Part shown: piece by piece, positions 40,805-52,497 of the stretch | Layout: every line of letters starts with the position of its first letter | How positions within the stretch are numbered: the first letter of the stretch is position 1 | Source of the DNA: Pelomonas cellulosilytica | GTDB lineage: Bacteria > Pseudomonadota > Gammaproteobacteria > Burkholderiales > Burkholderiaceae_C | Length of the DNA stretch: 64,000 nt | Direction of reading: 5' to 3' | NCBI RefSeq assembly: GCF_021353265.1 | Contig: NZ_JAJTWU010000011.1 | Span: forward strand, 62,001 to 126,000 | The notes under the pieces: model-generated | Seen by the model: the letters and a program-made list of their open reading frames with translations, nothing else | Told to the model about the DNA's origin: nothing | Database searches by the model: none | Position numbers and translations under genes: made by a program

Positions 40805-41962
40805 TCAACTCGAAGAGCGCTGCGCGCCATCGCGGCGCCGAGGTGCCGTTTGGGGCGGCGACGCGCCAGCCGACTGCTGACGTGGCGAGGTCCTGACCAG
40901 GGCCACCGTCCGGGTCGGGAAGGCGAAGCTGATGCCTCGCGCTTGCAACTCGCGCATCAACGCGAGGTTAAGCGCCTGCTGCCGATCCATGTAGACGTCA
41001 TAGCTTGGGTCGTTCACGCGATAGACCACCTCGAAGTCGAGCGAGCTGTCGCCGAACGACTTGAAGTGCGCCCGCAAAAAATCCAGTTGCGGGTCTGCTT
41101 CAATCAACTGCCTGACCAGCGGCGGGATGGCGGACACCTCTTCGACGCTGGTGTCATAGGTCACGCCGAAGCCGAAGGACACGCGTCGGGTCTGCAGGCG
41201 TTTGAAATTGGACACCGTGCGCTTGAGCAGTTCGGCGTTGCCCATGACGATCTGCTCGCCACCTAACGACCGGATTCGCGTGGTCTTCAGGCCCACGCGT
41301 TCCACTGTGCCGCTGACGTCGTCGACGACGATGAAATCACCCACTTCGAAGGGCTTGTCCACAGCGATCGAGAGCGACGCGAACAGATCGCCGAGGATGT
41401 TCTGGACTGCCAGGGCGATAGCGACGCCGCCAATGCCGAGGCTGGCGACGAACGCGGTGATGTTCACGCCCATGTTGGATAGCATCGCCAGGGCGACCAC
41501 GACCCACAGCGCCCCTCGCAAACCCCAGCCCAACAACGTCGCTGACGCGGTCAACGTGGCTGTCGTGCCGGCGTCCTCGGCGCGTCGTTGCGCATGAAAC
41601 TGCAGCACCTGAGACACTATCTGCTGTCCCCACAGCCCGAGCTGCACCGCCACCACGGCGAACCACAGCTGTGACACCCGGCCATGCCAGCGGTCGTCCA
41701 GCGGCAGCAAGCCCAGGCCCACGAGCAAGCCCACCGTCCAGATCAGCAGCGAGCTGGTGCGTTCAAGCACCTGCACCAGGCCATCATCCACCGGCGTGCT
41801 GGTGCGCACGGACAGGGCGCGCAGCCGTTGCATGACAACCCTCAGGCCGATCTTGACGACCAACACAGTCGCGAAGCCTGCCAGTACTGCCGGCAGTACT
41901 TCCGGCCATGTCACTTCCGGCTGAGACGCCGCGACACGCGCCATGAATTCATTCCACGTCAT
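40805..41962 (-). CDS. MscS-family mechanosensitive ion channel
   Basis: 385 aa with about four to five membrane helices. The pore helix and beta domain: GVNITAFVASLGIGGVAIALAVQNILGDLFASLSIAVDKPFEVGDFIVV, then GTVERVGLKTTRIRSLGGEQIVMGNAELL, the classic MscS core (about 180-260). C-terminal alpha/beta domain about 260-370, ending in a Ser/Arg-rich tail. Releases solutes on hypo-osmotic shock. Start ATG 41962; the frame runs upstream into non-coding sequence. Four bases before the antiporter gene, so co-transcribed. Confidence 0.9.
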   Translation of the reverse strand: MTWNEFMARVAASQPEVTWPEVLPAVLAGFATVLVVKIGLRVVMQRLRALSVRTSTPVDDGLVQVLERTSSLLIWTVGLLVGLGLLPLDDRWHGRVSQLWFAVVAVQLGLWGQQIVSQVLQFHAQRRAEDAGTTATLTASATLLGWGLRGALWVVVALAMLSNMGVNITAFVASLGIGGVAIALAVQNILGDLFASLSIAVDKPFEVGDFIVVDDVSGTVERVGLKTTRIRSLGGEQIVMGNAELLKRTVSNFKRLQTRRVSFGFGVTYDTSVEEVSAIPPLVRQLIEADPQLDFLRAHFKSFGDSSLDFEVVYRVNDPSYDVYMDRQQALNLALMRELQARGISFAFPTRTVALVRTSPRQQSAGASPPQTAPRRRDGAQRSSS

Positions 41963-42063
41963 CGGCCTGCCTTGTCCAAAGAAGTGCGGACGGTAGCTGT
42001 GGGTGGTTGCGGCGTCTGTCAGCCGGGTGCGCGTCGACTTAGTGGGCCTGGGCTGACAGAGCC

Positions 42064-43140
42064 CTAAAGAAAGTCGCGCAGCCTTAGAGCCGGCCGCTCG
42101 ATCACGTGGTGCAACGTGGCGCCACCGGCGGCGATGGCTATCGCATAGGCGGCGAACAGGCCAATGCCAGAGAGACCGGTCGCCGGTGCCAGCCACACGT
42201 GAACCGCATTCATGGCCAGCTTGTGGCTGAGGTAGAGGCTGTAGGACATGCCCGCCACCCAGCCGGCGCCAGGCAGCGACCAACGGCCCAGCCAGCCGTG
42301 GCGCGACGTGGCCGCCAGCACCAGCAGCCCGAAGCCGGCCGACAGCAGCGGCCAGCCCGCCACATTTGCTACGAGGCCGGTGCGGTCGCGGAACAGCCAA
42401 AGCGCCGCAGCCGACGTGGCGAGCCCGGCCAGCGCGAGCAGGTTGGCGCGCGCCTGCAGCCGCGCCCACAGCGCCGGCCGGTAGACGCTCAGCGCCGCGA
42501 GCACGACGCCGGCGAGCAGGCCGTCCAGGCGCATCCAGGTCGGGTAGTAGAGGTCTTCCACGAACCAGTTCCGCGGCGGTTGCAGCGCATCGTCATGCAG
42601 CCAAACGGCCGCGCGCAGCGCGATGCCCGCGAGCACGACGCCCGCGACCAGCAAGGCGACCCGCTGTGCCGGCACCCGGCCCGCGAGCGCGCCAGCCAGC
42701 AGCGGGAACAGAAGGTAGAAGTGCTCCTCCACGCACAGCGACCAGGCGTGTGAGAAGGCCTGGTGGTGGGTGTAGTCGACGAGCAGGTTCAGCGTGAAGG
42801 TGGCGAACTGCCACCACGCTTCCAGCCCCGGCGCCTCGCGCAGCGCGGGGAAGGCCACGTAGACGGCGAGTACCACAAGGTAAGCCGGCAGGATGCGCCA
42901 GGCGCGGCGCCAGTAGAAGTGCCGCGGCGACAGCGGCTCACCGCGCTGCAGCGAGCGCAGCAGCTGAGAACCGATCAGGAAGCCGCTGAGGACGAAGAAG
43001 ATGTCCACGCCCGCCCAGCCGAAGCGCGACAGCCAGGACCAGTCCGGTCCGAGGCCGCCGACGAGGAAAGAGTGGAAGAGCATCACCCAAACGATGGCGA
43101 TGCTGCGCAGCAGGTCGAGGCCAGGGAGGCGGTGGGCCAT
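42064..43140 (-). CDS. Acyltransferase 3 family (OafA/YrhL-like) membrane protein
   Basis: 358 aa with about ten membrane helices. N-terminal LPGLDLLRSIAIVWVMLFHSF (catalytic His near residue 23), GWAGVDIFFVLSGFLIG, RRAWRILPAYL, SLCVEEHFYLLFPLLAG: the classic acyltransferase 3 landmarks. It transfers acyl groups (often O-acetyl) to surface polysaccharide or lipid. Start at 43140 chosen as the ATG just before LPGLDLLR. Separated from the MscS gene by 101 bases with no clear terminator; the terminator of acnA precedes it. Confidence 0.9.
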   Translation of the reverse strand: MAHRLPGLDLLRSIAIVWVMLFHSFLVGGLGPDWSWLSRFGWAGVDIFFVLSGFLIGSQLLRSLQRGEPLSPRHFYWRRAWRILPAYLVVLAVYVAFPALREAPGLEAWWQFATFTLNLLVDYTHHQAFSHAWSLCVEEHFYLLFPLLAGALAGRVPAQRVALLVAGVVLAGIALRAAVWLHDDALQPPRNWFVEDLYYPTWMRLDGLLAGVVLAALSVYRPALWARLQARANLLALAGLATSAAALWLFRDRTGLVANVAGWPLLSAGFGLLVLAATSRHGWLGRWSLPGAGWVAGMSYSLYLSHKLAMNAVHVWLAPATGLSGIGLFAAYAIAIAAGGATLHHVIERPALRLRDFL

Positions 43141-43150
43141 GTCGGTCAAC

Positions 43151-43174
43151 AAAAAGCCCGGCGCAAGGCCGGGC
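43151..43174 (-). terminator. Rho-independent terminator of acnA
   Basis: Reading the minus strand, GCCCGGC (43174-43168), a five-base loop and GCCGGGC (43162-43156) are followed by five T. It starts 20 bases after the acnA stop and lies just upstream of the acyltransferase gene, so the latter needs its own promoter. Confidence 0.85.
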
Positions 43175-43193
43175 TCAGGGGGGGAAGGGCGAG

Positions 43194-45905
<2,712 letters not shown>

Positions 45906-45984
45906 GGGTTACTCCTTTACGATTTCCGGCTCATTCTGGCGAGCTTGCTGTGACTTGTGTGAATCCCGCCGCGGAGGCCCGACG

Positions 45985-47334
45985 ATGACGGCCCCTTCCG
46001 CTCGCCCCCGCCTCTTTCCGCTCACTTGGCCGCTGCTGCTGGAGTTGCTGCTGGGCATCGGCATCGGCATCATCGGCACGATGCTGGCAGCGCGTCTGTC
46101 GGACGACAGCGGGGCCGCCTTTGGCCTGGCGAACCAGGTGTTCGCGTCCATCTTCGTGTTGTTCCGCGTCATCGGCGCTGGCGTCAGCGTGGCCGTCACG
46201 CAGGCGCTGGGCGCCGGCCGGCGCGACCAGGCCGACGCCGTGGCCCGCGCCACGGTCGGCGCGAGCGTGTGGCTCGGCGCCGGCGGTGCAGTGGCGGCGC
46301 TAGCGGCGGCCGGGCCGCTGCTGGCCATGGTCAATGCGCCGCCCGAGGTCGCCCCGCTGGCGGCCACGCTGCTGCGCGCGCTGGCCCCGGCGCTGCTGGT
46401 GGACGCCCTCAACGCGACGATGGCAAGCGTCATGCGCGCCCATCTGCGCAGTCGCGAGGCGCTGATCGTCGTGGTCGTCATCCAGGCGGTCACGCTCATC
46501 GTCGCGCTGCTGGCCATGCCGCATCTGGGTTTGGTGGGCTATGCACTGGCCTGCCTGTGCGGCCGGGGCACGGGTCTCGCGCTGCACATCGTACTGTGGC
46601 GCGCGCGGCTGAACCTGCAGCTGCGCCGCAGCGACTGGTGGCGGCTGGTGCGCGCGCCGCTGGCCACGGTGCTCCACATCGGCGTGCCGGGCGCGGCCGA
46701 GAACATCTGCTACCGGCTGGCGTTCATGGTGAGCCTGGCGGCGGTGGCGCAGCTGGGCGCGCTGTCGCTGGCGACGCATGCCTACACGATGCAGTTCCTG
46801 CATGTCATCCTGATGTTTGGGCTGGCCATCGCATTCGCGGTGGAGATCCTCGTCGGCCACATGATCGGTGCGGGCGAACTGCATGCGGCGCACAAGCTGG
46901 TGCGCAAATCCCTGGCACGGGGCCTGGTGCTGGCGGTGGTCGTGTCCGGCAGCTTCGCGCTGGCAGGGCCGTGGCTGCTGCGGCAGTTCACGTCGGACCC
47001 GCGCATCATCGAGCTGGGCTGCACCCTGTTGTGGTGCACCGTGCTCGTCGAGCCGGGACGTGTGTTCAACATGGTGGTCATCAATGCACTGCGGGCTGCC
47101 GGCGATGCGCGCTACCCGGTGGTCGCCGGTGCGGCGTCGATGCTGCTGGTGCTGGCTGGCGGCAGCTGGTTCCTGGGCGTTCACCTGGGCCTGGGCCTCG
47201 TGGGCGTGTGGATTGCTTATGCCTCCGACGAATGGATCCGTGGCCTGTTGATGTGGCGTCGTTGGGCGACACTCGGCTGGCTACCCTATGCCCGGTCGTC
47301 GCACCGCAAGCTGCGGCGCGCCAAGGCCCTGTGA
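45985..47334 (+). CDS. MATE-family efflux transporter
   Basis: 449 aa with twelve predicted helices in two repeats: LTWPLLLELLLGIGIGIIGTMLAARLSDDSGAAFGLANQVFA opens repeat 1, and LHIGVPGAAENICYRLAFMVSLAAVAQLG opens repeat 2. Na+- or H+-coupled export of drugs or metabolites. ATG 45985 with GCGGAGG upstream. Transcribed away from acnA. C-terminal basic tail (ARSSHRKLRRAKAL). Substrate unknown. Confidence 0.88.
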   Translation: MTAPSARPRLFPLTWPLLLELLLGIGIGIIGTMLAARLSDDSGAAFGLANQVFASIFVLFRVIGAGVSVAVTQALGAGRRDQADAVARATVGASVWLGAGGAVAALAAAGPLLAMVNAPPEVAPLAATLLRALAPALLVDALNATMASVMRAHLRSREALIVVVVIQAVTLIVALLAMPHLGLVGYALACLCGRGTGLALHIVLWRARLNLQLRRSDWWRLVRAPLATVLHIGVPGAAENICYRLAFMVSLAAVAQLGALSLATHAYTMQFLHVILMFGLAIAFAVEILVGHMIGAGELHAAHKLVRKSLARGLVLAVVVSGSFALAGPWLLRQFTSDPRIIELGCTLLWCTVLVEPGRVFNMVVINALRAAGDARYPVVAGAASMLLVLAGGSWFLGVHLGLGLVGVWIAYASDEWIRGLLMWRRWATLGWLPYARSSHRKLRRAKAL

Positions 47335-47406
47335 ATCAGTATTTTTCAGGTCAGTAAAACTTGAGGGATGTTTCCTACAATGCGCCCCTTTCGCCGGATC
47401 GACCCC

Positions 47407-48384
47407 ATGACTCGCGCTCTGACTCGACTGTCCCTGGTTTTGGCCTTCGCCTGCGGCGCTGCCCAGGCGGCGCAGCAGCCCGCGGTGATCTTCGACATGG
47501 GCGGCAAGTTCGACAAATCCTTCAACCAGGCCGGCTATCTGGGCGCCGAGCAGTGGAAGAAGGAGTCCGGCCAGGCCTATCTCGAATTCGAGATCAGCAA
47601 TGACACGCAGCGCGTGCAGGCACTGCGCCGCATGGCCGAGCGGGGCGCCAGCCCCATCATCAGCATCGGTTTCGCGCAGGCGTCGGCGTTGACGCAGGTG
47701 GCCAAGGACTTCCCTAAGACGCAGTTCGCCATCATCGACGCCAAGGTGGACCTGCCCAACGTGCAGTCCGTCCTGTTTAAGGAGCAGGAGGGCAGTTACG
47801 TCGTCGGCGCGATGGCGGCGCTGGCCAGCAAGACAGGCAAAGTGGGCTTCGTCGGCGGCATGGACATCCCGCTGATCCGCAAGTTCCAGTGCGGCTACGA
47901 GCAGGGCGCCAAGGCGGCCAACCCCAAGGTCGAGGTGTTCTCCAACATGGTCGGCACGACGTCCAGCGCGTGGAACGACCCGACCCGCGGCGGTGAACTG
48001 GCCAAGGCGCAGTTCGCCAAGGGCTCCGACATCGTCTTCGCCGCCGCCGGCGGCACTGGCGTGGGTGTCTACCAGGCTGCCAAGGACGCCGGCAAGCTCG
48101 CCATCGGCGTGGACAGCAACCAGAACCACCTGCAGCCCGGCACGATGCTGACCTCCATGGTGAAGCGCGTGGACGTGGCCGTCTACAACGTGCTCAAGGG
48201 CTGGAAGCCCGGCGTTCAGGTGCTGGGGTTGAAGGAGGGCGGCGTGGACTACGCGCTCGATGCCAACAACGCCAAGCTCATCGCCGCGCCGCTGAAGGCC
48301 AAAGTCGATGCGATCAAGGCCGACATCGTGGCCGGCAAGGTCAAGGTGGCCGACTACATGGCCGACAACGCCTGCAAATACTGA
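47407..48384 (+). CDS. BMP-family nucleoside-binding periplasmic protein
   Basis: 325 aa. Signal peptide ALTRLSLVLAFACGAAQA with cleavage after AQA; no lipobox Cys, so soluble periplasmic and not a lipoprotein. The BMP signature FDMGGKFDKSFNQAGYLGAEQ (about 35-55) and AAAGGTGVGVYQAAKDAGKLAIGVDSNQNH are seen. BMP/PnrA-type proteins bind purine or pyrimidine nucleosides. ATG 47407 chosen; a possible -10 (TACAAT, 47376-47381) lies upstream, which excludes the in-frame ATG at 47368. First gene of the nucleoside operon. Confidence 0.9.
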   Translation: MTRALTRLSLVLAFACGAAQAAQQPAVIFDMGGKFDKSFNQAGYLGAEQWKKESGQAYLEFEISNDTQRVQALRRMAERGASPIISIGFAQASALTQVAKDFPKTQFAIIDAKVDLPNVQSVLFKEQEGSYVVGAMAALASKTGKVGFVGGMDIPLIRKFQCGYEQGAKAANPKVEVFSNMVGTTSSAWNDPTRGGELAKAQFAKGSDIVFAAAGGTGVGVYQAAKDAGKLAIGVDSNQNHLQPGTMLTSMVKRVDVAVYNVLKGWKPGVQVLGLKEGGVDYALDANNAKLIAAPLKAKVDAIKADIVAGKVKVADYMADNACKY

Positions 48385-48401
48385 TGGTCTTGCGGGATGG
48401 A

Positions 48402-48422
48402 GCTGGCGGCATAGCCGCCGGC
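48402..48422 (+). other. Intercistronic hairpin between binding-protein and ATPase genes
   Basis: GCTGGCGGC (48402-48410), ATA loop, GCCGCCGGC (48414-48422): nine pairs including one G-T. No U-tract. Such hairpins after the binding-protein gene often protect its mRNA or reduce read-through, giving more binding protein than transporter. Confidence 0.45.
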
Positions 48423-48462
48423 AGTTCCGTCCTCACCTGACTGAGAGCGATTGCGCCCGGAC

Positions 48463-50007
48463 ATGCCAGAGCAAGCCCATCCCGCCGTCCGCCTCCGGGC
48501 GATCTCCAAGCGCTTCGGCGCCGTTCAAGCCAACCGCGAGGTGTCTTTCGACATCGCCGAGGGCAGCGTCCATGGCCTCGTCGGCGAGAACGGCGCCGGC
48601 AAGAGCACGCTGATGGCCATCCTGTATGGCTACTACCAAGCCGACGCCGGAGCCATCGAGGTCGACGGCCAGCCGGTGCAGATCAAAGACTCGCAGCAGG
48701 CCATCGCGCTGGGCATCGGTATGGTTCACCAGCATTTCATGCTGGTCGACACGCTGACATGCCTGGAGAACATCATGCTGGGCGCCGAGGGCGGCTTCTT
48801 GCTGAAACCGTCGAAGGCGCGTGTGCGCGCCCGGCTGGACGCGCTGATGGCCGAGACGGGCCTGCATGTCCGGCTCGACGCCGTCGCCGGCGACCTGCCG
48901 GTGGGCGAGCTGCAGCGGCTGGAGATCCTCAAGGCGCTCTACCGGGGCGCTCGCATCCTCATCCTGGACGAGCCCACCGCCGTGCTGACGCCGCAGGAGA
49001 CCGACCAGCTCTTCGTCACGCTGCGCCGGTTGCAGGAGCTGGGCACGACGCTGATCCTCATCACACACAAGCTGCGCGAGGTCATGAACCTGTGCGGTGC
49101 CGTCACCGTCATGCGCGCGGGCCAGGTCGTGGAGACCCGGCCCATCGCAGCCTGGAGCGAGGCCGCGCTGGCCGAATCGATGGTCGGCCGCAAGGTCACG
49201 CTGGGCCGGCCTGCCGGGCTCGAAACCCGTGCCGGCGACGTGCGCCTGAAGGCCACGGGTTTGAACCTCAAACACGCCAACGGCGTCGCCGCGTTGAAAG
49301 ACGTGAGCCTGGCGCTGAAGGCCGGCGAGATCGTCGGCGTGGCCGGCGTGTCTGGCAACGGGCAGAGCGAGCTGCTGGAGGTACTGTCCGGCCTGCGCGC
49401 CCCCGAGGGCGGCCGGCTGGAACTGGGCGGCCAGGCCTTCACGCCGCATGCCTGGCTGGACACCGCCCAGGCCCGCCCGCTGCGCCTGGCCCATGTGCCG
49501 GAGGACCGGCATGCGGTGGGCCTGGTCATGAGCTTCCCGGCCTGGGAATCCGCTGTGCTGGGCTACCAGAACCTGCCCAAGTACCGCCGCGGCGCCGCGA
49601 TGGACCATGCGGCGATGAAGGCGGCCACACGTGAGATGCAGCAGCGCTTCGACGTGCGCCCGCGCGACGAGAACCTCGGCTCCAGCAAGTTCTCAGGCGG
49701 CAACCAGCAGAAGCTCATCCTGGCGCGCGAGATCGGCGAACAGCCGATCGTGCTGCTGGTGGGGCAGCCGACGCGCGGCGTCGACATCGGCGCCATCGAG
49801 TTCATCCACAACCAGCTGCGCGCGTTGCGTGACGCGGGCTGCGCGGTGCTGCTGGTCAGCAGCGAACTGGATGAGATCCTGGCGCTGGCCGACCGGGTCG
49901 TCGTCATGAACTGCGGACGCATCACCGGCGAGCTGGCCATCGAGGACTGCGACGAGCGGCGGTTGGGCCTGCTGATGGCGGCACAAGAAGAACGGGCGGC
50001 GGCATGA
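48463..50007 (+). CDS. Nucleoside ABC transporter, duplicated ATP-binding protein
   Basis: 514 aa made of two ABC domains. Domain 1 has Walker A GENGAGKSTLMAILYG (about 40-55), signature LPVGELQRLEILKALYRGARILILDEPTAVLTPQE (about 142-176). Domain 2 has the degenerate loop GVAGVSGNGQSELLEVL and FSGGNQQKLILAREIGEQPIVLLVGQPTRGVDIG (about 405-438). This asymmetric layout is typical of sugar/nucleoside (YufO/NupA, RbsA-like) ATPases. Weak SD before ATG 48463. Overlaps the first permease gene by four bases. Confidence 0.92.
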   Translation: MPEQAHPAVRLRAISKRFGAVQANREVSFDIAEGSVHGLVGENGAGKSTLMAILYGYYQADAGAIEVDGQPVQIKDSQQAIALGIGMVHQHFMLVDTLTCLENIMLGAEGGFLLKPSKARVRARLDALMAETGLHVRLDAVAGDLPVGELQRLEILKALYRGARILILDEPTAVLTPQETDQLFVTLRRLQELGTTLILITHKLREVMNLCGAVTVMRAGQVVETRPIAAWSEAALAESMVGRKVTLGRPAGLETRAGDVRLKATGLNLKHANGVAALKDVSLALKAGEIVGVAGVSGNGQSELLEVLSGLRAPEGGRLELGGQAFTPHAWLDTAQARPLRLAHVPEDRHAVGLVMSFPAWESAVLGYQNLPKYRRGAAMDHAAMKAATREMQQRFDVRPRDENLGSSKFSGGNQQKLILAREIGEQPIVLLVGQPTRGVDIGAIEFIHNQLRALRDAGCAVLLVSSELDEILALADRVVVMNCGRITGELAIEDCDERRLGLLMAAQEERAAA

Positions 50008-51113
50008 GCCAACCTTTGCAACTTCCGCGCTGGATCGACATCGGCCTGCTGCCGCTGTGGAACCTGGCCGTCGCGCTGCTGGTGGCTGGCGTCGTCGTCA
50101 TGGTCATCGGCCACAGCCCCTGGCAGGCGCTGACGGTGCTGCTCAACGGCGCGCTTGGCAGCGTGCGCGGTCTCGGCTACTCGCTGTACTACGCGACGAC
50201 CTTCATCTTCACCGGCTTGGCCGTGGCGGTGGCCATCCATGCCGGCCTGTTCAACATCGGTGGGGAAGGGCAGGCGACGCTGGGTGGCGTGGGCGTCGCG
50301 CTGGTCGCGCTGTGGCTCGGGGCCAAGCTGCCTGCCATCGTCATGCTGCCGCTGCTGGTGGTTGCTGCAGCGACCTTCGGCATGCTGTGGGCGGCCGTGC
50401 CGGCCTATCTGCAGGCCTGGCGCGGCAGCCACATCGTCATCACGACGATCATGTTCAACTTCCTGGCTGCCGGCCTGAATGGCTACCTACTCGTGAACTG
50501 GCTGCGCCCGGCGGACAGCATGGCGGTGGAGTCCGCCGAATTCGCGGCGAGTGCCCGCATGCCGGCGCTGCACCAGATCGCCGCTGCGCTGGGCTACGAG
50601 CTGCCATCGTCTCCGCTGAACCTGAGCCTCCTCATCGCGCTGGCGGCCTGCGTTTTCGTCGGCTGGTTCCTGTGGCGCAGCGCCGCCGGCTATGCAGTGC
50701 GGGCCGTGGGCAGCGCGCCGCGCGCCGCCCACTACGCCGGCATCCGGCCGCGAGCCCAGGTGCTGCTGGCCATGGCGCTGTCCGGTGCGCTGGCGGGCAT
50801 GGTGGGCATCAACGAGATCTCGGGCGTGCAGGGCAAGCTGACGCTGGACTTCGTCGCCGGCGCTGGCTTCACCGGCATCGCCGTGTCGCTGATGGGCCGC
50901 AACCATCCGGTCGGTATCGTGCTGGCATCGCTGCTGTTCGGCGTGTTGTATCAGGGCGGCGTCGAGGTATCGTTCGAGCTGCCCGGCTTCAGCCGCGAGA
51001 TGGTCGTCACGGCGCAAGGCCTCATCGTGTTGTTCTCCGGTGCGATGGCGACGGTCAGCGCGCCGCTGTTCGCGCGTGTCTATGCCGCGCTGATGGGAGG
51101 CCGTCATGGATGA
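50004..51113 (+). CDS. Nucleoside ABC transporter permease, first subunit
   Basis: 369 aa, about ten helices. BPD_transp_2 family (LivHM/RbsC-like) features: AVAVAIHAGLFNIGGEGQATLGGVGVALVAL (about 73-103), ITTIMFNFLAAGLNGYLLV, AVGSAPRAAHYAGIRPRAQVLLAMALSGALAGMVGINEISGVQG and GAGFTGIAVSLMGRNHPVGIVLASLLFG (about 290-317). Start overlaps the ATPase gene (ATGA); the 3' end overlaps the second permease gene by eight bases. Confidence 0.93.
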   Translation: MSQPLQLPRWIDIGLLPLWNLAVALLVAGVVVMVIGHSPWQALTVLLNGALGSVRGLGYSLYYATTFIFTGLAVAVAIHAGLFNIGGEGQATLGGVGVALVALWLGAKLPAIVMLPLLVVAAATFGMLWAAVPAYLQAWRGSHIVITTIMFNFLAAGLNGYLLVNWLRPADSMAVESAEFAASARMPALHQIAAALGYELPSSPLNLSLLIALAACVFVGWFLWRSAAGYAVRAVGSAPRAAHYAGIRPRAQVLLAMALSGALAGMVGINEISGVQGKLTLDFVAGAGFTGIAVSLMGRNHPVGIVLASLLFGVLYQGGVEVSFELPGFSREMVVTAQGLIVLFSGAMATVSAPLFARVYAALMGGRHG

Positions 51114-52071
51114 GGTCGTGATCGCCTCCGTCATCGCGTCGACGTTGCGCGTCAGTGCGCCGCTGCTGCTGTGCGCGATGGCGGGCGTGCTGTCCGAGCG
51201 CGCCGGCGTCGTGGACTTGGGGCTGGAGGGCAAGATGCTGTTCGCCGCGTTCGCCGCGGCGGCCACGGCGGCCGCCACGCAGTCCACCGGCCTTGGCCTG
51301 CTCGCGGCCATCGGCGTCGCCTGCGCGGCGTCGATGCTGCACGGCTTCGCCTGCGTGACGCACCGCGGTGACCAGGTCGTGTCGGGCGTCGCACTGAACA
51401 TGATCGCCGCGGGGTTGACGGTGGTGCTGGGCATCGCTTGGTTCCAGCAGGGCGGCCAGACGCCGCCCATCGCGCCCGAGGTGCGCCTCACGGCGCTCGC
51501 GCCGGCCTTCGCTGAGCCGCAGGCCGGCCACTGGGTGGCGTCGGTGCTGGGGCATGGCTTCCTGAGCCACAACCTGCTGGTCTATGTCGCCTTCCTGATG
51601 GTCGCGGCCGTGTGGTTCTTCCTGGAACGCACGCGCCCCGGTCTGCGGCTGCGCGCCGTCGGCGAGAACCCGGCGATGGTGGAGGCGGCCGGCATGTCCG
51701 TCCAGGGCCTGCGCTACCAGGCGCTGCTGATGAACGGCGCGCTGTGCGGGCTGGCCGGCGCCTACCTGACGCTGGCGCAGAACGCGTCCTTCTCGCCCAA
51801 CATGACGGCCGGCCGCGGCTTCATCGCGCTGGCCGCGATGATCTTCGGCAAGTGGAAGCCACTGCCCACGTTGGGCGCCTGCCTGCTGTTCGGTTTCCTG
51901 GACGCGATGGCCATCCGCATGCAGGGCGTGCAGCTGCCGGGCATCGGCGAAGTGCCGGTGCAACTGATCCAGGCGCTTCCCTACCTCTTGACCGTCGTGC
52001 TGCTGGCGGGTTTCATTGGGTCGGCCGTCGCGCCCAAGGGCCTCGGCCGGCCCTACGTCAAGGAGCGCTGA
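51106..52071 (+). CDS. Nucleoside ABC transporter permease, second subunit
   Basis: 321 aa, about nine helices, homologous to the preceding permease. Signatures AGVLSERAGVVDLGLEGKMLFAAFAAAATA (about 26-55), HRGDQVVSGVALNMIAAGLTVVLG, AVGENPAMVEAAGMSVQGLRYQALLMNGALCGLAGAYLTLAQ and TAGRGFIALAAMIFGKWKPLPTLGACLLFGFLDAM. The pair of permeases should form the channel for nucleosides delivered by the BMP protein. Eight-base overlap upstream; cdd follows by one base. Confidence 0.93.
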   Translation: MDEVVIASVIASTLRVSAPLLLCAMAGVLSERAGVVDLGLEGKMLFAAFAAAATAAATQSTGLGLLAAIGVACAASMLHGFACVTHRGDQVVSGVALNMIAAGLTVVLGIAWFQQGGQTPPIAPEVRLTALAPAFAEPQAGHWVASVLGHGFLSHNLLVYVAFLMVAAVWFFLERTRPGLRLRAVGENPAMVEAAGMSVQGLRYQALLMNGALCGLAGAYLTLAQNASFSPNMTAGRGFIALAAMIFGKWKPLPTLGACLLFGFLDAMAIRMQGVQLPGIGEVPVQLIQALPYLLTVVLLAGFIGSAVAPKGLGRPYVKER

Positions 52072-52072
52072 A

Positions 52073-52489
52073 GTGGAACTGACCCAAGACCTGCTGGACC
52101 GTTTGCTCGCGGAGTCGCTGCGCGCCCGCGAGTTCTCGCATTCGCCGTACTCGAAGTACAAGGTCGGTGCCGCCATCCTCGACGAGCAGGGGCGCATCCA
52201 CATCGGCGCCAACATCGAGAACGCGGCCTACCCGCAGGGCTGGTGCGCCGAGCCCTCGGCGCTGACGGCGATGATCATGGCCGGCGGCAAGCGGGCCGTC
52301 GCAGCGCTCGTCACCGGCCCGGGCCCGGACATCATCACGCCCTGCGGCGGTTGCCGCCAGAAGCTCCGGGAGTTCTCCGTCCCCGAGGAGCTTGTCATCA
52401 TCGCGGGCGATCCTGGCGGCATCCGCCAACGCTGGACCCTGGCCGAGCTGCTGCCCCACAGCTTCGGGCCCAGCCATCTGAATTTCTGA
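52073..52489 (+). CDS. cdd: Cytidine deaminase
   Basis: 138 aa, the short tetrameric class. Catalytic zinc motifs: HIGANIENAAYPQGWCAEPSALTAM (Cys and the proton-shuttling Glu, about 42-66) and TPCGGCRQKLREF (two Cys, about 88-100); substrate motif YSKYKVGAAILDEQG. Deaminates cytidine and deoxycytidine to uridine forms. GTG start 52073, one base after the permease stop. Adjacent transporter and phosphorylases place it in nucleoside salvage. Confidence 0.95.
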   Translation: MELTQDLLDRLLAESLRAREFSHSPYSKYKVGAAILDEQGRIHIGANIENAAYPQGWCAEPSALTAMIMAGGKRAVAALVTGPGPDIITPCGGCRQKLREFSVPEELVIIAGDPGGIRQRWTLAELLPHSFGPSHLNF

Positions 52490-52497
52490 GGTTTCCC

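Noticed and set aside
43151-43174. Terminator on the plus strand
   Set aside because: On the plus strand the stem is followed by TCAGGGG, not a T-run; the A-run on the other side shows it works for the minus strand.
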